A program made the position numbers and the translations under genes. Shown here piece by piece: positions 57,006 to 64,000 of a stretch of 64,000 bases of DNA (within the stretch, counting starts at the first letter, position 1; each line of letters opens with the position of its first letter). The notes beneath the pieces were generated by a model that was not told the origin of the DNA, did no database searches, and was given only the letters and a program-made list of their open reading frames with translations. The stretch comes from Eucommia ulmoides (lineage: Eukaryota; Streptophyta; Magnoliopsida; Garryales; Eucommiaceae), in NCBI GenBank assembly GCA_016647705.1, contig CM028328.1:4489311-4553310 (forward strand), in the 5' to 3' direction.

Positions 57006-57724
57006 ATGCACGGACCTCCAAGTAATGACAAAAAATGATGACAAAACAATGCATTTAAAGAGATTTTCTTTATTCTTTGTGCCAAAAATGATAAATAATT
57101 CGATGAACATGCGATTATGATTTTTAAATATGATAAGTTTAATTAATATTTTAAAATATGATTTTAAAAGTTAACTGACAATCACATGAAATGAATATTT
57201 CAGGTCTGATGAACACATAACGAACTAAAATTTAGCAAAATAAAGAGGTAGAGACAAAAGATTTCAAAGTCAGCATAAATTACAAAATATGAACATTTTT
57301 AACAGTAAATAGTTGATCACGTGCTCACAAATGGGATGTGTTATTTAATTACTTGAAGGGTGAGTAACTGCAAAAAAGAGAGAAAAGCGCACTGCAATTG
57401 GAGAGAGAGAAAGAGAGCTGAAAGAGTGATTAATTAAATTGAATCCTAATTAGTAGTTTAATTAAGAAAAATTGGATGAATCGTTACCTAAAATAATATT
57501 AATGGCTAAACTTTTGGCTCTAAACTTAATATGTTAATTTTGACCCTAAAATTAATTAATTGGAAAATTTAATGTGATTAGGACAAAATTTCGGCATTAA
57601 TGTTATTTTAGACATTATCTTTACTAATTAATGTTAATTTAAGGCCATATATGTATCCTAATATTTTTTGCCCCAAATTAAATTTCAATTTTCTTTTATG
57701 GCCCTAAACTTATATCTCGAAAAT

Positions 57725-57965
57725 ATCCTAGTCAGCAAATTTGTTTGTCCTAGTCAGCATTTGTCTAATTAATTAATCAATACTATATTAATTTGATTTC
57801 TATTTACATTAATCCAATTTTCTATTTGACAAATCTAGTTTCCTTGCAAGTCCTCAATTTATGTCTTAAAATATCCTAGTCAGCATTTAGTTTGTCCTAG
57901 TCAGCAACTTTATTTGTCCTAGTCATATTTTTTTTTGTCCTAATCATAAGTTTATCCTAGTCAGC
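57725..57965 (-). repeat. Cluster of TGACTAGGACAAA motifs near the Helitron 5' end
   Basis: At least seven copies of TCCTAGTCA or TCCTAATCA (minus strand TGACTAGGA) fall within 240 bases. A shorter cluster of five to six lies at 60620-60720 in copy X. Both are subterminal at the 5' ends of the two Helitrons. Confidence 0.8.
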
Positions 57966-57992
57966 CAAAAAATCGTCATATTTTATATAATA

Positions 57993-60745
57993 CTAGCGTA
58001 TAACTCGTGCCTGAAGGCACAGATGTTAAAAAAAATACATTTTTTTTTGTTTCATTTAAACGTTAATAACAATTAACAATTGAACGTCAATATTAACTCA
58101 CAATCAAGCTACAACTTGTATTGATACAAAATAAGAAGAATTATACGTTAACAATAAATCTATTATAAATCAAATCAATTTCACCTATATTTCACGTGAC
58201 ATTAATTCCTTACTGGAAAACCACTCATTAAATCACAACTTTCTTAACCGAACACTCAACTTTTCACATATATCCAAGTTCATTTATTTTGCACACTAAT
58301 ACATCTATAATGTTGGATAAAATCATCATCCATAAAAAAGAATAATAAACAAAACACTTAAAGTCATTGAGAGATCATCCGGAACACAAATTCTCATAAA
58401 AGACATACATAACTAACATGACAGTAACAAATAGATCTATTTTTTTGGAGAGGAAGATACAAAAAAAAAAAAATACTCGCATTTAGGTGAAAATAAATCT
58501 CATATACTAACTAAAAATTAAATTCCATCAAAATTTCAACAAAAGTTGCCAAAAACGTTAAACTACTTCACAAACCATACAAAAGTTACCCAACAAATTA
58601 AAATTAACAGAAAATACAGATTGCCAATTGTTAACATTCTATCAATATTACCTTGGATATAGTTGAATCTAGACATTACAACTGAACTATGAGAGAAGAA
58701 TAAAAATAAACAAACTCAATATCAAAATTCTCACAAATCAATCATTAAACCAAACTCAAACAAACTATATTCCAAAATATCGGTTCCGTTTAAATGATCC
58801 TCACACGGTTCTTCAAAAATAATAAAAAAACACATAATCATTAATGTAGTTATGTATGCGAGGAACCTTTGAGAATGGATTAAGAGTTTGTGTTCGGGTG
58901 CAACGGGCCTGAAGGCTGCCATTCGTGAGGCACATATCGCAGAGTAGTCCTGAATCACAATTTCTACTTGCCGTACAGGTTTGTCATTACTGTTACACAG
59001 CAAACCAAATCTGATTCAATTGAAAGAGTAAAGAAACAAATTGAAAATATTGCCATTAATTTTCACTACGAATGAAATATCGAAAAAGAAAATGAAGATT
59101 GGTCTTAAGAGCTGCAGTGTATTCAAAAAAGAAAATTGTGATGAACATCGTTGACAACACTGGAATTCAATATCTATTAAAAATAATTTTGAAGGCCTAC
59201 AATATCTATCAACAACGCTTCTCCTAAAATCGCTTGGAAACAACACATTAAACAAACACCACCTATGTTTGAGGTTAAAAAATTCAAGTTCTTTCTCATT
59301 GACAAATCAGAACCAACCATGATAACGAACAAAATCAATATCAGGTAATTTGGAATCAATCAACAAAAATATAGCTATGCGGTAGTACCAACAAAATGAG
59401 CGAAGATGTTTGGGCTTACTAAATCAACCAACGTCAGATTTGTTTAGCGATGAGGGTGTTGCGTGAGCAACGAAGATGGTGTTCAATCTAGGTCCAATTA
59501 AACAGAAAATATATTTAAGTAAATGAAAAAACTAACTGTAAATTGCAAAAGAAGAAAATCAAATCAATCAAAAGAAGAAAATTAGATCAATAAAGATTAT
59601 CTAGCTAATGCTTGAATACATACCGCAATTGGAGTGTTAAGAACCTCAAGTTCCTTCTCATTGTCAAAATTAGTACCAACGATGATGATAATAAACAAAA
59701 TCAGTAATATTCAATCAACAACAATACAACTATACAACATTACCAACAGAATCAACCAAAAAACACAATGAATCTGAACAAAAAAATAGAGCTTGAAAAA
59801 AATCCAGAATTATCAACTATATTGTACCCGAGTTCTTTCGGACACCGATGGTGATGGAGGATGGGGTGCCTGTCTGTGTTGTAGATCTGTCATCAATAGA
59901 GACAATGAAGCGAGATCTGGTGGTAGTAGGTAGGCCGCAGCGGTGGCGGTTGTAACGGCCGACGGCGTGGATTCCGAGATCTGGATAAAACACATCAATA
60001 GCAGTGGAAATGCGGTGCTTGGCGAGAGTGAATATGGCTTGAAGCATAATGTTTCGTTAGGGAGGCGACGGTGGTGATTCGCAGTAATGGTAGGATTTAG
60101 ACGACGCGGCGATGGAGCTGTGATTGCGAGGGCGCAGTGAAGACGATGAGTCGGCAATGGCAGAGGGAGAGAGGAAGAGAATAGGGAGTTGAGATAAAGT
60201 CATGTATTGGTGGTTTGGTTGGGTGGGCGGCAGTTTAATGAAAATTAACCCCACAAATAGTTAACTAAGATAAATAGTTAATTAAGAAATGGTTAATTAA
60301 TCAAATTAGTTTTTAAATTAGAGAAAAATGAATATAAATTAATGCCTAAAATAAAATTGATGCCTTAATCAGTGAATGACAATTAGGGATTAAGAATTGA
60401 TTAGTCCTTTGTTTCCATAAAATGGATAGAGGATTAGGTAATATATGGAAACAATTCACATAGCCAATATTAGTTTAAGCCAAATTATTGAAGTAATAAT
60501 TTATTAATTAACCAAAAATTGGGAATATATGGAAACAATTCAATGGTTAATTAATTAAATTAATTTTTTAATTAAGGAAAATTGAGTTAATCTTTTACCC
60601 AAAATTAAGTTAATTTTTTTATATTTGTCCTAATCAGCAAATTTATTTGTCCTCGTTAACAACTTTATTTGTCCTAATCATATTTTTTTTGTCCTAGTCA
60701 TAAGTTTATCCTAGTCAGCCAAAAAGCCGTCCTGTTTTATATAAT
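57993..60745 (-). mobile_element. Non-autonomous Helitron (copy X), minus strand
   Basis: The minus-strand 3' end is a clear Helitron terminus: hairpin GTGCCTTCAGGCAC, then GAGTTATACG, then CTAG (57993-57996) followed by T. The 5' end near 60745 reads TATTATATAAAACAGGACGG, matching the start of copy Y. About 2.75 kb, with a GC-richer block at 59810-60200 (open on the minus strand but without a known domain) and another open stretch at 58731-59003. These may be captured host fragments. No helicase or Rep motif was seen. Confidence 0.65.
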
Positions 60746-62254
60746 ATATATATACATACATATTTTGCAGCCATATTTTGATAAAGTATTTTTAAAAAAT
60801 CAATTAAATTAATAATAATAGAAATAATTTTTATTCTTTAACTATTTAAATTAAATTTAATTATATGTAAATATGTAAAGTATATTTTTGTCTACATATT
60901 TTGTATCCATATTTTGAGAAACCATTTTAAGAAAATTTCAATTAAATTAATAATAACAAAAATAATTTTTATTGTATAATAATTATTGATTAAAATTAAT
61001 TATATGTAAATATGAAAACTATATTTTTGCCTACATATTTTGAGAAGTTATTCTAGAAAATAAGATGTTCTCTCTCTGTCCCTTCCATTCCTCAACCTTC
61101 CATTTTGTCGCTCTATTTATCTCTTATTTATTTTTTAAATTCCTAATATATCTTATACCAAAGTCTCTATTTGCACTAATATATCTCATAATTACGGAGA
61201 ACCTATTTTAATAAAAAAATCTTAAAAATATAACATTATATTTATTAAAATCAAGGGGGATTCGTATAAAATTTTAAGCATTTAATTGATTTTTTATTAA
61301 AATATGTGGATAAAACATTTTATTTATCATAACTTAATACGAGATTCAGAAAAATTAAAAGGGATTTTTATAAAATTTTAAGAATTTTAAATTTGATTTA
61401 ATTAAAAAGCAAAAGGAGTTTATAAAAATCAAAAGGCCTTAATACAACATTTATAAAGATAAAAGGAGTTTATATAAATATATAAGAATTTTAATTGAAT
61501 TTTCATTGAAATATAGGATAAAAAAATTATTCTCAGTAATTATGATGCATATGAATACATGAAAAAGGTTTGGGAGAAAATAACTGAAAAAAGAGAGAGG
61601 AAAACGATAAATAACAAAAATATCTCCAAAGTAATTTATGTTGTCCAATTTCTTGACAAAATATTTAGTTGTACTAAATTGAAGCCAAATTAGAATAGAG
61701 TTAGTAATAAATTATTTGTTGGTTTGAATAGACTTAGTGATAGATTATTTTAATTTTGATTCTGAGAGACCGAGCAAGAGATTTACCCAAGAGTGAAAAA
61801 TTGTATTGCTCTCAGGTAATTTGTATAAAAAAAATATGGGTACTTTACGGGTACTTTGTGTTTTTTTTTTTTTTTTTTGCAATTGATCAATGAAGAAGTA
61901 ACTCTTTTTGGTATTTGTATTGACATTGACAACAAAAAAGACATGTACTTCTCTTCTTTTTTTTTTTTCTTTTTCAATTAGACTACTTTTTTTGGATTTT
62001 TATTTTTAATTCTTGAATAAACGTGCACGAATTATGTTTCTCTATTCTTTTTTATTTTTTTTACTTACACATAACCACAACGAGAAATCAAAATTTAAAA
62101 TAATAATAATAATATTATTATTATTTAATATTAGGGTTATTTTCTATAATCATACCTTCAGGTACGGGTTATATGATAGTATATATGAATATATTTTCTA
62201 TATTGTGGTATCCGACGGGATGACGGCGAGAATAGTTTTTTTTTTTTCTGAGAG
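60746..62254. other. AT-rich DNA with a third Helitron-like 3' end
   Basis: Near 62140-62176 the + strand reads CATACCTTCAGGTACGGG, TTATATGATAG, T. This is a variant of the hairpin-CTAG ends at 56.2 and 58.0 kb, in the opposite orientation, with the CTAG worn to ATAG. A 5' end was not found. The rest is AT-rich, with a T run at 61859-61879 and ATTATT alternations at 62100-62125. Confidence 0.45.
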
Positions 62255-63180
62255 TGAATGGGAATTAACATTTTTTTCTTCAGGAAATACTCCCAAAATT
62301 TTGAGAAAATAAATGTATTTGCCAAACATAATTCGGTACGTTAATCCAAAGATTTTGAGAATGGAAACAAAAATAAAATATAAAAATAGTAACCAAACAG
62401 GGCTTAAAAAGCCAAATGTGTGAGTGTACACAATCAAAAACGTTGTTAATGATTTTGGACAAAAAATAGGTTATGTTCAGCACGTTGTCTTCTAAGAGGA
62501 TATTTTTTCATTCATTATTCCATTAAAGGTAAGATGTTTTTCTGAATTTTTCCTTCATAATGATTTGTGCGTCTATCTCTTACTTTTCAGATCGATCGTT
62601 TTTACACTTTTCATATCTGAATAGTGAAGCAATCATCATTCCCTACCACGTGTTGAGTACAACTCGTTTTTTTGTCCCAAATCATCAACTATATTTTTGA
62701 TTTTACGAGATTCAAACAATTGCGAAACAAGACAGACCAAATATGAAAACCAAACAGATAGACACTCACCTCATCCTTTAGCTACAAAAAAATGTAAGGT
62801 GGCATTTGGTTAGTGTTTCTGTTTTTCTATTTTTGATTCCAATAAATTAGGATGAGATGTTGATTTTGTTCCATTTTGAAGTATTCTAGAAATAGAAACA
62901 TGTTTGGTAACGACCATTATTCTGAAATTGTGTCTTTTAATTTATAAGAACAGAAACAAAAAACACGTTTGCTTGCAATATGTGTTTTTTTTTCTTTAAA
63001 TGTATGATGGCCAACGTGTGGTGGTGATCGGCAGAATAGTAGTGAAAATAATTTTGTGGCAATAAATAAGAATCAATATTTTTATTTTTATTTTTAAATT
63101 TTTTAAAAATTCAAAAAATAATTTTAAATTATTTCTAAAATTTTGGGAACACAAAAGTGTTACCTAAAATAGTAACCGAA
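62255..63180. mobile_element. Two or three MITE copies, GGCATTTGGTTAGTGTTTCT family
   Basis: TTTTGAGAATGGAAACAAAA then GTAACCAAACAGGGC (to about 62402) is a right end. A second copy starts at 62801 (GGTGGCATTTGGTTAGTGTT) and runs through TTGATTCCAATAAATTAGGA to about 63170 (TTGGGAACACAAAAGTGTTA). Borders between copies are approximate. Confidence 0.5.
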
Positions 63181-63351
63181 AAAGTGATTTGCTATTTTGT
63201 ATTTATTAGGGTTATATCGGTCATTTCAAGTCTTTCCCTCACTCTCTCTCTACTTTCTGGAATTTCCATAGCCGTTCTCTTCTCTCTTCCCCATTCTATT
63301 ATTTCACTTCCTGCTACCTCCAAGCACCGAACAAGAGCTCCAAACTCGGCA

Positions 63352-63478
63352 ATGGCTGCGTGGACAGCTACGGCTCGTCAAGCTGCTAATCTCTTTCGAA
63401 TTTCCACTCCCAAATCTAGGGCTACGACCGGCCAAGCCGCCAATCTAATCCAGCGGCGCGGCCTCGCCGGTAGCGCTG
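63352..63478 (+). CDS. First exon of a mitochondrially targeted protein (partial)
   Basis: ATG at 63352 opens MAAWTATARQAANLFRISTP and continues to LIQRRGLAGSA at a phase-1 donor (GCTG/GTACTT, 63478). The N-terminus is Ala/Arg/Ser-rich, without acidic residues, and ends in the RRGLAG motif, a classic mitochondrial presequence. It resembles, from memory, a short plant mitochondrial protein whose next exon starts near DHHGPPKVN, possibly a complex I accessory subunit; this is not certain. The remaining exons lie beyond 64000 or after a long intron. The leader is pyrimidine-rich (CTCTCTCT near 63240). Confidence 0.7.
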
Positions 63479-63927
63479 GTACTTTTTCCTCTTTGATTGG
63501 TGTCATTTGATTCAATAGGTTTTATTCACTGTAAATTGGTCTCGTCGCGTATTGCGTACGATCTAGGGTTTATTTGATTATCTATCATCTGTACAGACCG
63601 AAAAATCTCTACGTAATTACTACGAGGATTTGTTTTTGCGAGCTTCGTTTGTACGATTTCTTTTGCATTAGCAAGTCATTTTCGCCGCCTTCTCTGAGTA
63701 TGCATCTCTGTCATAAACCATTTTTACAAGTCGAAATTCCAATCTATTAGGTCAATCTCCACATGACATAATTCATCAGGTAAAATAGTTATTCCCAGTG
63801 AAGTGGTTCTAATCGTTACCTTTGAGTTGTGGAAATATAGGGGGAGGAATCAAGGGTATTGCATATATAATGTAATTCGAATTTGAATGGTGAAATTTTC
63901 GGAACAATCGTAAATTAGGCCCCTAGG

Positions 63928-64000
63928 TGGCGTTTGGTTAGTGTTTCTGTTTTTATGTTTCTATTTTCAATAAGTTGAGATGAGATGGGATGGGAATTTT
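63928..64000. mobile_element. MITE copy cut by the window end
   Basis: AGGTGGCGTTTGGTTAGTGT then TTCTGTTTTTATGTTTCTATTTTC is the left end of the same family as 62801. It lies in intron 1 of the mitochondrial-protein gene. Confidence 0.6.

Larger units (their letters stand above)
56248..57991 (-). mobile_element. Non-autonomous Helitron (copy Y), minus strand
   Basis: On the minus strand it ends ACCCGTGCCTATACGCTAG, then T. CTAG at 56248-56251 is preceded by a GC-rich segment, as at Helitron 3' ends. Its 5' part, up to 57991, contains many TGACTAGGA motifs, like the neighbouring copy X. It starts TATTATATAAAATATGACGA directly against the 3' CTAG of copy X. No Rep/helicase coding was recognised. 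The block 57360-57990 resembles 60240-60745 of copy X. The 5' TC expected of a Helitron is not evident, so the start is approximate. Confidence 0.6.

Noticed and set aside
59813-60157. 114-codon minus-strand frame as a host gene
   Set aside because: Lies within Helitron X, low-complexity composition, no domain recognised.

Overview
The window is nuclear DNA from a flowering plant, most likely a eudicot. It is AT-rich, the genes are intron-split with GT-AG junctions, and every recognisable gene is a plant type: LHCII, myosin VIII, an AGD5-type ARF-GAP and a plant mobile domain protein. The space between genes, and many introns, is filled with MITEs, SINEs, LTR-element remains, a MULE and Helitrons. 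No bacterial, organellar, rRNA or tRNA gene and no CRISPR array was found.

Layout: (1) 958-3254 (+), Lhcb3, the LHCII type III chlorophyll a/b-binding protein, three exons, with a light-type promoter just upstream. (2) 5498-10001 (-), a six-exon gene that joins a myosin VIII N-terminal exon directly to the IQ motifs, coiled coil and tail. No motor domain is encoded and no room exists for one, so this reads as a headless myosin VIII. (3) 10-20.9 kb, repeat-rich: MITEs, several tandem arrays and a probable 2.2 kb solo LTR. (4) 20927-27601 (-), an AGD5/NEVERSHED-like ARF-GAP, 11 exons. (5) 27.6-31.2 kb, intergenic, with a LINE 3' end and a tRNA-derived SINE. (6) about 31.3-34.9 kb (+), a small conserved plant gene of unknown function. 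(7) 35.4-41.4 kb, older repeats holding a TR-GAG-like LTR element (37236-41374), whose left LTR carries an 838 bp hAT-like MITE. (8) 42232-43629 (+), a two-exon gene for an uncharacterised 193-aa protein. (9) 43888-44640, a solo LTR. (10) about 44.75-54.9 kb, a decayed MULE transposase next to an intact five-exon plant mobile domain gene, with candidate inverted ends. (11) 56248 to about 60745, two head-to-tail non-autonomous Helitrons, with a third similar 3' end near 62170. (12) 63352 onward (+), the first exon of a mitochondrially targeted protein, cut by the window end.

The host genes do not form a pathway. Two concern membrane and cytoskeletal trafficking (myosin VIII tail, TGN ARF-GAP) and one photosynthesis, but their proximity is probably chance. 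The most notable items are the headless myosin VIII, the tandem Helitrons, the intact mobile-domain gene beside its dead transposase, and a near-perfect intronic hairpin in the ARF-GAP gene. All homology statements come from recall of protein families; no search was run.
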